Shown one piece after another: positions 51,384 through 63,314 of a stretch of DNA of 64,000 nt. Position 1 is the first letter of the stretch, and every line of letters starts with the position of its first letter. Below the pieces are notes generated by a model that ran no database searches, was not told the DNA's origin, and saw nothing but the letters and a program-made list of their open reading frames with translations. Made by a program: the position numbers and the translations under genes. Source of the DNA: Pseudo-nitzschia pungens (taxonomy: Eukaryota; Bacillariophyta; Bacillariophyceae; Bacillariales; Bacillariaceae); NCBI GenBank assembly GCA_037355855.1, contig CM074761.1:1941346-2005345 (forward strand). The letters run 5' to 3'.

Positions 51384-52357
51384 TTGCCATTCACTGTCAC
51401 ATCTTATCAGCGGGGAAAGATAATGAAGCAATCCATACGGTAGGTGCATTATTTGTTCAAAGGAGCAAACCACAGGCAGCAGGCATTGACTTACAGTATG
51501 TTTTGGAATGATTCTTCGAATCTATCGAACGAACAAAAATAAAAAAATTATGACAGCATTCGCAATGCGCACGTGAAGCCAGTCCTTCATGATCCTACGG
51601 TTAGTGTACGGTAAGATTAGGATTGCTCGACTCTATTTTGTACGAATGGGGATCAAGTAATGTTACCTACCTACTGTTTCTACGGATTCAAACGGAGTCG
51701 ACAGACTAATTTCAACAAAAAATTATGGTATGAAACCTCTTCAATGGCAAATTGCCGTAGCGTTAATTAGTGATACGCATTTCGAAAGCGTAGTGAACCA
51801 ATTAATACGACTTGGATAGCGAATGTGCGTTATCGACATAAGCCACCCGATAGGTGTGAATGGAAGACATCATATCGAAAGCTTACTCTGACCGTTGGAC
51901 GAAGTGGTGCGCCGTTCCTAAAACTAAATAATTTTGCGGACTTAAGGATACCAAGGCATGAGTGAATACCTTATCGTCGTATCCTTAAATGAGTCAAAAA
52001 ATCATACCCCGGTCCTAAAGCAGAGGTTCAACGCAACAAGAATAATAAAGGACTAATGAAGCAACTAATCTTAGTTGGCTTGTTTCTTGTTCTTTGATCC
52101 TTCTTTCATCCAGGGTTGTGAGTATATAACTGTGATATTGTGAATGCTTTCCCTATTGAAATCTGTGAATTAGTAGCATTTTAAGGGTAAAGTATCTAAC
52201 ATCAGTTTTTTTTTGAATTCCTGGTACTACCTACTAGTTATCCATGTAACGGTATCGATAGATCATTCTGGTAGCACAACTCTGATTATGGATAAGTAAG
52301 TGTTCGTCGCCAAATCAAAGTTCTTTCAAACCAGAGTTTCGCAATTGTTTTTAAAGT
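51384..52357. promoter_or_regulatory. Upstream region of the LRR gene
   Basis: No gene. TGTACGGTAAGATTAGG (51605-51621) lies about 220 bp upstream of the LRR start. The distal half is AT-rich and featureless. Confidence 0.35.
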
Positions 52358-55091
52358 CTACATGTCTTTTCCAGTCGCAAATGATCGTTCGATGATGAAT
52401 GGTTTCGCGGGCTCTTTTTTAGCTGGTTTGGGTTTGGACTTCCTATGGCGCTCACTTTGCTCCTTCTGTCGTTGCTTGTTGAACCCTTTCTTTTCCCTGC
52501 AATTCTTTGTCCACTCTCTTGGAAGATCTCTGTGTTCCAGTGAGCCGACTTGTCGTTTGAATCCGCACGCCTCTTGTACGATTTTCGCCGGGATGGCTCG
52601 GCGCACTTCGTTCCATGCCATGTATCCGACAAGACCGTCGTCGCAACATTCCTGGAAGATTTGAAGAGCCATTTGGTTCCGTACCTTACCTCTCGGCATC
52701 AGATTGGCAATGCACTTGAGCATGACTCCGTATGTGATGGCATCGCGTGCGACGATGCTTCCGTTGCCCTTTCTTCGAAACGAAGCCAGAGATGTTCTCG
52801 ATGACATGGATTTGTAAATGTCAACTGCAATTCGAATGGCATCTCTTCTCTCTTCTTCGGACGTTTTCAGTGCAGAAAAAGCACACGCATTCAGAACCGT
52901 GTTGTAAGGGACCTGCGTGGGTCGCAGCGAATCTGCGCTGCGTTTGTTACCGTCCCTCAATGCTTCGTTGTGCATTTGAGTCAGTCGATCCAACAGCTCA
53001 CGAGTCTGTGATGCCTTGTTCGGCACCTTCGATTTGGCCAAAGCGTCCATAACGCAGGTGAACGAGTAAATGTCGGGGGCGATTTGGTAATCTCTGGATT
53101 GTATCATGTACTCCAATAGGTCTCCCGCTCTATCAGTAGCACCTGGTAATCTTGATTTTGACCACGCATCAAGCACCGTATTGAATGTCACAGTGTTCAC
53201 CAGGACAGCAGTGTCTGTTTCGCTGTCAGATTTTCTTCCTTGTTTTCTCCGTTGCTCTTGCTCTGCTACCAACTCCTTCACAATTTTTTCAGCCTGGGGG
53301 GCAGCATTTTTCTTTCCACAATGGCTCCAGGCAGAAAGAATGGTGTTGTAGGTGATGATGTCAGGGTGTGTGTCAAAGTAGATTCTGTCTTTGTCGTCAC
53401 TACGATCAACACCGGCGAGCTCTTTCATTTGCTTGAGTAGTCGTAGAGATTTCTCGCCCGCTCTCATGTCCCTCGAAGCTGCCCAGCACTGAATCACAGA
53501 ATTGAAGAGAATGGTATCGGGTTCGATGCTGACCAATTTCGATTGTTCACCGTAATCCTTTTGCTTCTCCTTCTTTTCGGCCTTGGCTCTTATCACAATG
53601 CTTTCGAGTGTGGCTTCTGCCTTCTCAGCTGCATCTCCACTGCGTACGTTCGCCCAGGCATTCATCACTGATTCACAATAATGAAAATGTTTTCGGAACT
53701 CGTTTAGATTCAACAGATCTAGAGTGTTCGTTGATGCAACTAACAGAAACCGTACTTGTCTACGTTTACGTACCTGTCGAATACGAGATCGGACGTGTTT
53801 TTCTCGCATTTTTCGATGCGTTGTTGGATTTCGAACGGGCTCCATTCTGCTGTTTTCCAGCTTGCCGTTGGTAATCTTCCAAACGAAGAAGAATCAATAG
53901 AGCACGTTCGGCACTCTCCATCGTTCCTTCTCTGGCCCATGCGTTTAACATGGTATCACAGGTCACAATTAGAGAATCACGCAATGCGTTGTTGCCATCC
54001 TGAGACCAAGGAATGTTGTTGTTCCTCTCTTCGTGTTTGTCCAATAATCGGAACAAAAACGATTCGGCGGCCTTTGCCCCACCACTCGACGACGATGACA
54101 CGCGCGCGGAGTGTGCGTGTGCGTCCATCACCGATGCTATTGTTACCTCGTCTGGAGATGGCCCCCCATTCAATTCATTTCGTTGCATTTCTTTCAGGAC
54201 TTCTTCGGCCTGATGTCCCGCGTCGTGATACCCCGACTTGGCGAGCGCATGGATCCATAGGTTGTAAGCTTTTAACAGCGTAGAACTTTGGTCAATAATG
54301 ATGCTCTCTATGTTTTCTTCGGTGTTGTACAGTGATGCAGATGATATCCAATTTTGCATCCTCCGAAGCGCTTCTTTCGCCTTTCTTGGTCCCTTCTTAC
54401 GGGTCGCGGCATCTCTAGAATGTGCTAACTTCCGAACATCTTCCATCAAAAGGAATGTCTTCGTCTTCCATTTTCTTTTCGATAATACCCATGAAAAATC
54501 AAACTCATCCTCATCTTCATCTTCATCATCGATGCTATAATTGTCATCACCGTAATCTTCTTCTTCCTCCTCATCCCGTGATTCATCTTCTTCCATGTCA
54601 GTCATTACGTCTTTCTCTTCCTCCAGGTCTTCTACTTCTTTATTTTCATCGTCATTTTCCTTAGCTAAAATATTGCCATTTTCTTGCCCCGAAGTTTTGG
54701 CTTTTGCTTCCGCTGTGCGATAGAAATCCAATAATCTTTCCTGCAAAACCTTTTTCAAGCCACTGATTGGCTGACCGTTACTTTTCAACTCCGCCTTTAA
54801 TTCGACAACCTTCATGCTCATTACTTTGGATTCTCGTTCATCGAAGCTCTCGACGGCGTTACCGCTATCTGCATCATTACCATCATTTATATCAATCGAA
54901 GCGTAGAGTGGTATTCTCCGTCTGTGGTACGAAAGCGACGGAGATATGCATATCGTAGTCGTGCTTTGAACACAATTTGCGCTATTCTTTGTCGGCGTTC
55001 TCCTTGTCAAAGGAACACAATTGTAACCCTCGCACGACCTTGGAACGGCCGCTGAAAGCAGGGCGAGGATTGGAATATTTACCGTCCACAT
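52358..55091 (-). CDS. SAP-domain pentatricopeptide-repeat (PPR) protein
   Basis: Frame 1 runs from the ATG at 55091 to a TAA at 53766; a second frame continues from about 53739 to the stop at 52358. A GTACGT donor at 53773 and a TTAG acceptor at 53740 would join them (STV-AST...), but that intron is only 34 nt, so an indel is an alternative. The joined protein has about 900 residues: signal-like start (IPILALLSAAVPRSCEG), a SAP motif (VELKAELKSNGQPISGLKKVLQERL), an acidic tract, then tandem PPRs (YNLWIHALAKSGYHDAGHQAEEV, TCDTMLNAWAREGTMESAERALL, FNSVIQCWAAS, YNTILSAWSHCGKKNAAPQAE, FNTVLDAWSKS, FTCVMDALAKS) and a Lys-rich tail. SAP-PPR proteins act in organelle nucleic-acid metabolism; target unknown. 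Confidence 0.75.
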
Positions 55092-55805
55092 GGTCTCATA
55101 ATCATTGATCCAGGTTACTGACTAGTAAGGGATCAATTGCCGTTGTATGCGTCACAATCGATATGTTCATTTACTTCTGCAGAATCAAAGCGATGATAAT
55201 GTCATACCGCAGTTGGAGATAGTCAAGCAATCAGATAAACTGGATACTGGGTACTTCTATTGCAGTTGATTGTTAGAAACAATAACAAGATCTGGTGCGG
55301 TAACTTAAACTTACTCTACCGTAGAAGGTGATGTTCGTAGGAGATGATCAGATGCTTTACGTACTTCTACGTCCTATCATACCTTGTACGAAGTGAAGTA
55401 ACTCAGATCTTCAATCTCGCGTCCCGATTAAAAAAAAAACATCATGAAGCCATAGTTTACGAATGCATGTAAAATCTTACGTACGATACTTAGTTTGCAG
55501 GTTCACAATCCACACCTTAAGGTTTGAATGCAAGGAGCTTGTTGCACTCGTTGACTTTGGACCAAGAAGGGAAACAGGCAATGCCACATACTCAATACTA
55601 CAGGAATGACAAAACAAGGACTTTTTCCAAATGATACTATAATGTTATTATCATCATCGAGAATTCTTTTCACCAAGATCCACTGCATCGATTTCTAGAT
55701 GGATCGAGATTTCCAACAATTGCGTTATACTGGATTTTCTGCAGCTAGTCGGACTCGGGGATTGCCGCTCGATAGTCGTCTTAGTAAACAATTTTTTCGC
55801 ATCAC
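55092..55805. promoter_or_regulatory. Upstream region of the SAP-PPR gene
   Basis: ACTTACTCTACCGTAGAAGG (55310-55329) is a member of the recurrent motif family, with CTTACGTACGATACTT near 55476. There is no ORF of substance. A CTGCAG acceptor near 55742 on the minus strand could start a last exon for the next gene. Confidence 0.35.
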
Positions 55806-56216
55806 TTACAATCTGACTTTAGAAACAGCAATGGGGACTGGGTTGTCCAAGCCATAAGCTGCCTGTGCCATTCCCTCGGATTCGTCCATCATCCTCTTTT
55901 CTGCTTTTGAATCACAGGGTTTGGAAGCCATATGGCGTCCATACAACAAGCGTTTTACATCATCGTGTTCATCAATCGCCTTCCGGTCCGCAGAATTACA
56001 CGCTATGCCACACGTCCCAGGCTGCAGCGAGTCTATCTTGTTGTATAGATTCACGTAGGCAGCCTTTGTCATGATAGAATAATATCCGGGACCAAACTCA
56101 CCGTACTTGCAGAATACATAGTCTTTTTTGAGCGTATTGGCATCCCCGCCCTTGATAAAGCATGGCTCGCCCTTTGGTCCCTTCTCGCTTGGATAGTACC
56201 AACGCTCGTGATGCAT
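55806..56216 (-). CDS. Small Cys-containing protein of unknown family, probably incomplete
   Basis: The frame is open from about 56330 to the stop at 55806; the only ATG is at 56216. The upstream codons (SDYGANSCQSSASAYARYP) look coding and run smoothly into HHERWYYPSEKGPKGEPCF, so a 5' exon probably exists. The protein has Tyr/Gly motifs (FCKYGEFGPGYYSIMTKAAY), Cys pairs (GTCGIACNSADRK) and a helical end (KRLLYGRHMASKPC). I recognise no domain. A GTAAGT donor sits just before the stop (AGATT|GTAAGT), so an alternative 3' exon ending near 55640 is also possible. Confidence 0.5.
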   Translation of the reverse strand: MHHERWYYPSEKGPKGEPCFIKGGDANTLKKDYVFCKYGEFGPGYYSIMTKAAYVNLYNKIDSLQPGTCGIACNSADRKAIDEHDDVKRLLYGRHMASKPCDSKAEKRMMDESEGMAQAAYGLDNPVPIAVSKVRL

Positions 56217-57529
56217 GGGGTAGCGTGCGTACGCGCTTGCCGAGCTCTGGCATGAATTTGCACCATAATCCGATTCATTTCGTCGGCAGGTTTGGATACA
56301 AAAGAGGACATGATTGATGATTTTGTTCTTGAATTACTGATTTGCTTCGGATTTACTTCGGCTGACTGCACTATGGATTCTGTGGATTTATGAGTTATGC
56401 GCAAATTGATTACTGATTTTGAGAGGGATGTTTCGAAGATACGATGTATCAATCAAGTGACCGACAGCTTCTTCCACTATTTGATTCTTACCTATTGCAA
56501 CCCAAAAACGCAGGTCAAATTCCTTCAGTCTTCGGATTAGGATTGCCACCTCGGTCGAATGGGTATTCAACGATAGTTTTGTTATGAACAGGGTTGTTAC
56601 TCGTAAGGTTACCGTTGGCCTCAAGTCGTGAAATTGAAGAATTCGCTGGAATTATTTTCAAGGTCAAAATAGAATGCCATACCGATACGATTATCCAATT
56701 TCAAGCCGCGATCGGCGAGGTGGATGTCTTGCTTCATTACCCAAAAGTATCTGTCGGTCGTACATGGTACCGGTACGAGTAAGTGTATTACGAGTGTCAG
56801 GTCTTTGTTTATTTTTTTGATCTTCCAACGCAGCACCTTGAACTTGCACTTCGTATGTGTTTTTACTCCTAAATGAAAGGCAACACTTGGGATTGGAGAG
56901 GTCTAGATTCCGCGACGAGTTTATCTCGTGCTTGCCGACCCGGGCACGGTGTAAATAGGCATGTTGGGTGTGTATTATTGCTTCGGACGGACAAACACGA
57001 AGATTCGACGAATGAAAGACGAAGATAAAGGTAAGAAAACTACTGATGCCGGAGGGCGGTATCAATCCTCGATGGTATGTTCGGAAGATGTGGAAACAGA
57101 ATTCGGAGGATCAAAAAGTGGGCGTTGAAATCCACGCCGACTTTCAATTTTGAGTCGAGTCAATCAAAATGTTCTCCTGGTATTTTCTGATGATGTCACG
57201 AGGGCAAAAGGAACATGATTGAAATCAGGATGACGTCTTTCGATTGATGAGATGAAACCGTTCTGATCGGCATTTTTGATTGATTCTTTCGTAGAAGTCG
57301 TGAAAAAGCATCTCGACTTTCCAGTCAGTAACGGTACGAGTGAGGTTACGAAGTGAGGTTATAACGGATCGACGACCAGTGACACAACTATTAAATTATG
57401 AGGAAAACAGAGAAATAGAACCATCAGTATCAGTGCACCAAACATCGCAGCCAAAGTCCACGAAGAGAGGTATTCTTACTAGTACTGTTGTAATAACATG
57501 CATTCTTTTCAAGATTCGTCTTATCCATC
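56217..57529. other. Intergenic region with candidate regulatory words
   Basis: TCGTAAGGTTACCG (56601-56614), GGTACCGGTACGAGTAAG (56766-56783) and AACGGTACGAGTGAGGTTACG (57330-57350) occur here. Short ORFs only. Confidence 0.35.
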
Positions 57530-58557
57530 ATGACTGGTATGATCAATCATGAGCAAGATGTCACGGTAGAAATGAGTAGTCGGGATGAGAGACGTGCTCG
57601 AACAGCCAGAGTAACAACCTTCACACTTGAAATCCCAGAAGACACCGTAAGCTTTCCGGGAGATGATCGTCGAAGAGATCAGTGATCTTACTTCTCCTCT
57701 ATCCGAGGTGTTGACAGAAATATTCCAATCAATTCACATCCTTGCCTCGGAGGAGGACGAAAAAACTTTGTTGGAGTTTTCAACTGGGATTTTAATTGTT
57801 CATTTGATCCTCTCCCATGCTCTTTCACCGGTTTGGGATATATTCTCAATGCCGTCATCGGAAATAGAAACGTCACTTTCACTTCCTACGAGATTGATTT
57901 TCAAATTCATTCGTGCAATGGACCTTGCGCTCACTAAGTGTGGACACGGTTGCCAACTATGATGGAAAGAACTTTACTCCCTTCCTTCAGAACGGGAACA
58001 GCGAGATGATCGATGATGGCCCGGACTTTTCTGTTTTTTCACCGATCAGTCTGGGATGGGCAAGCGCAAAACTACCAAGCATAATCTCCCCGGCTGCGTT
58101 CATGATCATCGGTCCGCTTGCGGTCATCACACTGACCTGCATCGTGGCCGACAATAATTACTACTTGTTTGCCACCATTTTTGCGCCCGCGGTGGATCGT
58201 GTCTTGTTGCGGGCAAGATCCTTCGTTGCTCCTTCCGTCTCAAACCGGGAAGAATGGCAGCACCGAAGGATACCCGACGATGGCGAGACGTCCGAGGGTG
58301 TATTATGGGGTATGCTGGCACTGTTTTGTTTAGAAAGTCTTCTGGTGGGATCGATTGTTTTGTTGATGGTTCTGATTTCGGTTTCGCTTACGATAATAGC
58401 CTCCCTATCTACGGTGGTGTCCACTTGGGAAAACCCAGAGTTGCCGGAAGAAGCAACTAAGATATTGGTCGTCTTTCTTTGTTCCTGGGCGATTTGCGTC
58501 GTGACGACGAATGTCTTGCGAATGGTTCTTTATCAATCAATAGGTGAAGATGACTGA
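57530..58557 (+). CDS. Membrane protein gene with three apparent frame breaks
   Basis: Coding signal switches frame three times. The ATG at 57530 gives MTGMINHEQDVTVEMSSRD to ...IPEDTVSFPGD. A second frame gives EEISDLTSPLSEVLTEIFQ. A return at an A6 run (57760-57765) gives NFVGVFNWDFNCSFDPLPC and NAVIGNRNVTFTSYEIDFQ. A third shift near 57931-57936 leads to LSVDTVANYDGKNFTPFLQ. The last part has about four hydrophobic helices (SPAAFMIIGPLAVITLTCIV, VLWGMLALFCLESLLVGSIVLLMVL, ILVVFLCSWAICVVTTNVL). N-glycosylation-type NCS and NVT sites and paired Cys suggest a luminal or extracellular domain. Either a decaying gene or sequencing indels; one break is in a homopolymer. Family not recognised. Confidence 0.5.
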
Positions 58558-59452
58558 TGCGGAACCACCAACTTTCTGACTCTTTTCCGATTGAATCGGA
58601 AGCAATACGTTCAATTCAGCTTTGGCATGGTATGACAATGAAGCTAATGTGCCAACGTCACGACTGGTTGCAAGGACAAACCACAATCATCATTCGTTTG
58701 GTACGGGTGTTAGATCCGGCTTTGGTCTTGCGATCCGTAGTTATTTGGAGGACAACACTGGGGCAGATGAAGAAGCGAAATATCGAAGTGGGTGCGCCAC
58801 TCGGAAACAAGTGTAGGAAACTTCGAGTTCGCAACGACATCGTTTTGGTTGAATATTGTACGTGTAGTTTCTCCACAATTTTGAGGTATAAAAAATTCAG
58901 AAACGCGGCTATCAATATTATTGTTTCAACACTCATGATTTGTTTTCGACCATCGTGCTGTAGCGTTTTTCTACTGATTGAAAACAACATCATTTCCATT
59001 TTTTTGGTGCATCATCAGCGCCTGTGGCCTATTCATAGTATCATAGAAATGGCCCTCGATGATCATTCCACCGATACTAAATATCTGATACTGAAATTGA
59101 TTCGTTGTTGTCTTTTTTTCGTTTGACCTACCAACCAGCACCACGGCATGTTGCATGCCGGAACAGTTCCATCTCCGAGTCTCGATCCAAGTCGTTCAGA
59201 AGCTACTCGAAAGGGATTTTTGTCTCGTTAAAGAACATCGTGATCGTCCTCGCGAATCGATGGGGTATTGAGATACCAGACGGACTTGGCACATCGCAAT
59301 GTGAATCGTCTCGTTTCGGCGCGGATCATTGTACATCTCGGTGAGATCGAGTCCGAACAGCTTGGCCGAAGTCCAACCCAATCTGATTTTTAGTGCCCAT
59401 AACCGGCAAAAGAGATCGCGCAGTACAAGAGTGAAGCTTGTTTCTGTTCGAC
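58558..59452. other. 3' intergenic region, no supported gene
   Basis: Short ORFs in mixed frames only. Convergent with the RING gene. Confidence 0.45.
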
Positions 59453-61663
59453 TCAACCTATGCGGTGTTTGCATACGGGACACGATCCGTTCGTTTTGAG
59501 CCACTTGTGGCAACAGTTTTGGTGAAACCCGTGGAGGCACGGAAGTATCGTCCGCGTTTCGCCCTCTTCAAAATCCTCCAGACAGATGAGACACTGTCGA
59601 GCGTCCTCCGGCAACGGATTCTCTCCAACGGTGTGGGACGGCAAGCGATGGATCTCGCTTTCGGTGGCTCCCATGTTCTCGGTCCCGTCCCCGAACACGC
59701 GGAGGAGTTGGTCGTAATTCATTCGATCAACGTCGACGCCGCCACCACCCTGGCCCTGGAATCTGCCGTGAGGATTCAGTGCTTGCTGCAGACGCCGAAG
59801 GGCATCCTCCCGGCGGAGATGGTTGCGATTGCGATCACTGTAGTCAGACCTTGAAGTCGGACGAAAGGATCCACGGTTAGCGTCCATTTGCAGTTGGTGG
59901 TGGAGCATCAGGTCCATCAGTCCGTCGCTTGAGCGCCTCTGAGCAGCGTATGGCCTGCGTTCGATCGGTGGGTGTCTGTCGGCGGAACCGGTGGCGCTCT
60001 GGCTTCTCGTGATGCGAGTGGTTGAGTTTCCACCGGTAATGACCGTGACCTGATTGCCGTTTTCATCGATGCTCGTTATCGAGCGGTAACTCGCCCGGGG
60101 CCGTTGTCGATACGTTCGACCGGCATTTGCAAACTCGCTTGTCCTCGCGTTCGCACTCGCGTTCGCATTCGTGTTCGCACTCGCGTTCGCATTCGCGTTC
60201 GCATTCGTGCTTGCGTTCCGATTTCTGGCATTGCCTTCCGGGGAGAAGACAGCGAATCCCGCCGCCGAAGAAGATCGAGCGGTCGCCAGGGAACTTCCCA
60301 ATTCCGTGGCAGATTGGGAGTGGAGTGTCGAAGTAATGTCAATGATGTCATTGTTCCTTGCAGTTACTTCTGCTCCCATGGCTGCGATGGATGCATTGAG
60401 GGCACGCCGTCTGTTGTTGTTGGTGGTGTTGTTATTGTTGCTGCTGAGAAGCACTTCGTGCAACAGTGCACCACCCACGGCACCGGTGGACCCCCCATTG
60501 ACGGCACCACTGAGTGGATCCCGTCCCATCAACCAATTTCCACCCATTCCCACGGCCGCACCCAGCAATGCTCCGGTTCCGATGTATTCCAGGTGGGACG
60601 ACGGTGTGGATGACGCCGGAGGCCGCTGCGATCGATGGTACGGGGATCGTTCCGCAGCAGCACGATTGGGGCCGTTTCGACTGTTCTCGAGTTTGTTCTG
60701 TAGTTCTTTGTTGCGGTAGTGACAAGCATCACAGACGGCCGACGTCATTTGGTTCAGGAGGGTACACCTCGGGCAGCTCCATTCCTGGTCGCCGTCGGAT
60801 ATGCCATCGTTTTGCTGAGTGCCTCGGTTGTTGTTACCGTTCTCTCTCGCCGGCAGCTTTCGATTGTCATCGTCCTCATCGTTCTCATCGTCGCTCTCAT
60901 CGTCGTCCTCGTCCTCATCGTCGCTCGTGGTTGTGCCGTTGTTCGGTCCGTTCTCACCGGGAGTGCCACGATTGGACGTATCCCTCGCCGGTGGCTTTCG
61001 GTCGTCCTCGACTTCTACCACTTCATCGTCCCCGTCGTTGCCGGTCAGATCCACCGCCATGGCGCTATTGCCGGTGCTTTCGACGGAACTATTGGAAATA
61101 TCCATGGGATCAAACGAATCCGACGCCGACAACGATTCGGGATCGTCCAGCAAATCGATAATCTCTCTGGTCTCACCGCGAGAATTCTGATGGGCAACAG
61201 TGCTGCCAGCTCGTTCCTCCGGGGATGATGGCAATGGCAAGGAAGACCGCATCACCGACTCCTGGTTTCCGCCAGACAAGTTTCCGCGGCGGGTTTTCCG
61301 GGGACGGCGAAAAGGAGAGTTTCCCGGTGCTGTCACCACTACCGGCGAGTCATCATCGTCTTCTTGTCCTTGTCCTTGTCCTTGTCCTTGTCTTTCTTCG
61401 TGGTGGGCAATGCTAGTGGTGGTTCTGAGAGTGGTGGCGGGGAGAGTGGTTCTCGCTCCGCGATTGCGATCATTGCCTGTCTGAGCACTACTGCTGCTGC
61501 TCCCGTTGTTGTTGTTGTTGTTGTTGTTGTTGATGCCATGGTTGCTACCCCTGCACGCCCGAAGTCGATGCAATTCGAGATTTGCTCGAGGAATCAGCTT
61601 CCCGCAATCGGGGCAAGCGATCATGAAAGTGGGTTCGCTGCTGTCACCTACGTTGTTGGCCAT
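59453..61663 (-). CDS. RING-H2 E3 ubiquitin ligase with RanBP2-type zinc finger
   Basis: Single exon of 736 codons with an ATG at 61663. The N-terminus has a CPDCGKLIPRANLELHRLRAC zinc-finger-like motif. Low-complexity Asn, Gly-Gln (GQGQGQ) and Asp/Glu tracts follow. A RanBP2/NZF zinc finger (WSCPRCTLLNQMTSAVCDAC, about residues 295-315) may bind ubiquitin or RNA. A small glycine-rich hydrophobic segment (GTGALLGAAVGMGGNWLMG), an Ala-Asn repeat (NANANANASANTNANAS), and a C-terminal RING-H2 (CLICLEDFEEGETRTILPC, HGFHQNCCHKWL, CPVC) complete it. RING-H2 domains recruit E2-ubiquitin; the substrate is unknown. Many trinucleotide and hexanucleotide coding repeats make length polymorphism likely. 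The hydrophobic glycine-rich stretch could be a membrane hairpin. Confidence 0.85.
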   Translation of the reverse strand: MANNVGDSSEPTFMIACPDCGKLIPRANLELHRLRACRGSNHGINNNNNNNNNGSSSSSAQTGNDRNRGARTTLPATTLRTTTSIAHHEERQGQGQGQGQEDDDDSPVVVTAPGNSPFRRPRKTRRGNLSGGNQESVMRSSLPLPSSPEERAGSTVAHQNSRGETREIIDLLDDPESLSASDSFDPMDISNSSVESTGNSAMAVDLTGNDGDDEVVEVEDDRKPPARDTSNRGTPGENGPNNGTTTSDDEDEDDDESDDENDEDDDNRKLPARENGNNNRGTQQNDGISDGDQEWSCPRCTLLNQMTSAVCDACHYRNKELQNKLENSRNGPNRAAAERSPYHRSQRPPASSTPSSHLEYIGTGALLGAAVGMGGNWLMGRDPLSGAVNGGSTGAVGGALLHEVLLSSNNNNTTNNNRRRALNASIAAMGAEVTARNNDIIDITSTLHSQSATELGSSLATARSSSAAGFAVFSPEGNARNRNASTNANANANASANTNANASANARTSEFANAGRTYRQRPRASYRSITSIDENGNQVTVITGGNSTTRITRSQSATGSADRHPPIERRPYAAQRRSSDGLMDLMLHHQLQMDANRGSFRPTSRSDYSDRNRNHLRREDALRRLQQALNPHGRFQGQGGGGVDVDRMNYDQLLRVFGDGTENMGATESEIHRLPSHTVGENPLPEDARQCLICLEDFEEGETRTILPCLHGFHQNCCHKWLKTNGSCPVCKHRIG

Positions 61664-62547
61664 TGTATTGTTGGGCTGTGATTCAATCCTCGAATTCGGA
61701 TATTATTTCGGATTCGGATTCGGATTCGGATTCGGATTGGAATTCGAATGGTCTTGCGATTTCTATTTCGATTCCCGGCTCTGGCTCTGGCTTTTCTCGT
61801 TGTCGTTGTCGTTGTCGTTGTCACTCGCGTTGTCGTTGTTGCAGTGATCCCGAAATTTTTGCTTCCTATCGAATGCACGGGCAGGAAATTTACTCGTGTT
61901 GCTTCGCTCTAGATGGAAGAGAGTTTCGAAACACCAATGCCCTCTTCGATAAAGTGATTTCTCGCTCGCTCAGCTCGGTGTTGGCCTTCCCGCGACGAGA
62001 ATCATGCATGCATTCCCTCCGAGCTCCTTTTTCTCTTCGAGCTACGATTTTGGTCGTAGCGCTGTGATTACAGTGCTTGTACAGGAGTTCCGATCGCAAC
62101 CGGTAACTCGGAGCATCACGGCTTTCTGTCTGTTTTGAATGAGAGAACACGAACCGCGACAAGGGAAACCGGACCCGTATCCGGCGGGAGTGAGTTTGCA
62201 GGCAGCAACGTTTAACGTTGTTTCACAACACGTGCTGAAACAACAGCAGCAATAAGATCTTAAGGTTTAAGGCCTTACTCATACGAGTAAGGTTACTCGC
62301 AATTCAGTTTTTAAAATGTCATCGCCCGCGAGCTCTTCTTTGGCATCATCCAGGAATGAAACTTCCCAAAAATTGGAATAGAAAAAGATCCGAAACGAAA
62401 AATCGCAATCCTTACTACCCGATAAACCTTACCCCCCAAACCCCTTTCCGAGTGTTGACAACTGACCGACTCGCTCACACTTGCAATCGTTGCTTAAACA
62501 CTAGAAGTAGTACTTAGTGACAAAGGTGCAAGAAGGTGTTGAGACAG
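61664..62547. promoter_or_regulatory. RING gene upstream region with simple repeats
   Basis: (ATTCGG)n at 61706-61737 and (GTTGTC)n at 61797-61824. ACTCATACGAGTAAGGTTACTC (62277-62298) belongs to the recurrent motif family. Confidence 0.4.
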
Positions 62548-63118
62548 ATGACGCCATCCTCTTTCAGGAGCCCAGAACCGCTGTTTGAATATCATTCTTC
62601 CTCTTTCTCTACTTTTCCTAAAGGAGGAGTGCTGCTACTAAGAAACTCCTCCTGCTCTACTGGTGGTGGTGGCACCCGATACTCAAAGCATCCAACAACA
62701 ACAACAACAACAACAACAGCAAAGGTTTTGAATGTGAACCTAACATCAGATCTATACCAGTACATCAAAATTGAAGCAAGGAGATGTGATGACTGATACT
62801 TCAGCAGCCAGGATGCCCCCAACAAAATTAGAATGGAAGGACAGCACCAAGTTCTATCATCCATTGCAGCCAAGAAAAGAGCTGTCATTGTGGTTGGAAG
62901 AACATGATGTACAGAACATTGACTGTTGCTCATCAATTGCTCATCAACTTGGCTCTAGTATCTACCAAGACAACTCAATAATGGAAAGGCCAACTATCTT
63001 GGAGAAGAAAACATGCCACGCGGAACACCGGCACCTGGAAAGCCAAGTCTTCCGCGGTTCGAAGGAGGGACAGACTCAGTCATGGCAGACATTACGAACA
63101 GAAAAGAACTCGAGATGA
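62548..63118 (+). other. Possible small gene or transposon remnant, unresolved
   Basis: From an ATG at 62548 a frame runs to a stop at 62796 (MTPSSFRSPEPLFEYHSS, a poly-Thr run encoded by CAA/ACA repeats, LNVNLTSDLYQYIKIEA). A second frame continues as MTDTSAARMPPTKLEWKDS to WLEEHDVQNIDCC and ends at 63118. The two could be one protein broken near 62780, but neither half has a recognisable domain, and the other frames are equally open in places. I do not assert that it is coding. Confidence 0.2.
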
Positions 63119-63314
63119 TTCTTTTTTGTTGATGATTGACTGATCAAAAGTGATGAAGATACAAAAAATCACATGTTTTTTTGAGATCGAGAAGCGAGAC
63201 GATTCATTGACCATATCTTACCGTAGCATCAGCCACCCCACCGACTACGTGTAGGGATAACAGTTGTACACACTGGTTTCACAACAACCAACCTTCCCCT
63301 TTGACCGAAACACC

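Noticed and set aside
57645..57683. In-frame TGA as a possible selenocysteine codon in the membrane-protein gene
   Set aside because: Flanking residues are not conserved-looking, another frame is more protein-like there, and further breaks follow, so frame shifts explain it better. No SECIS element was identified by eye.
60104..60613. Plus-strand ORFs rich in SHSRSHSR/CSHSRS repeats
   Set aside because: Antisense of the Ala-Asn coding repeat in the RING protein.
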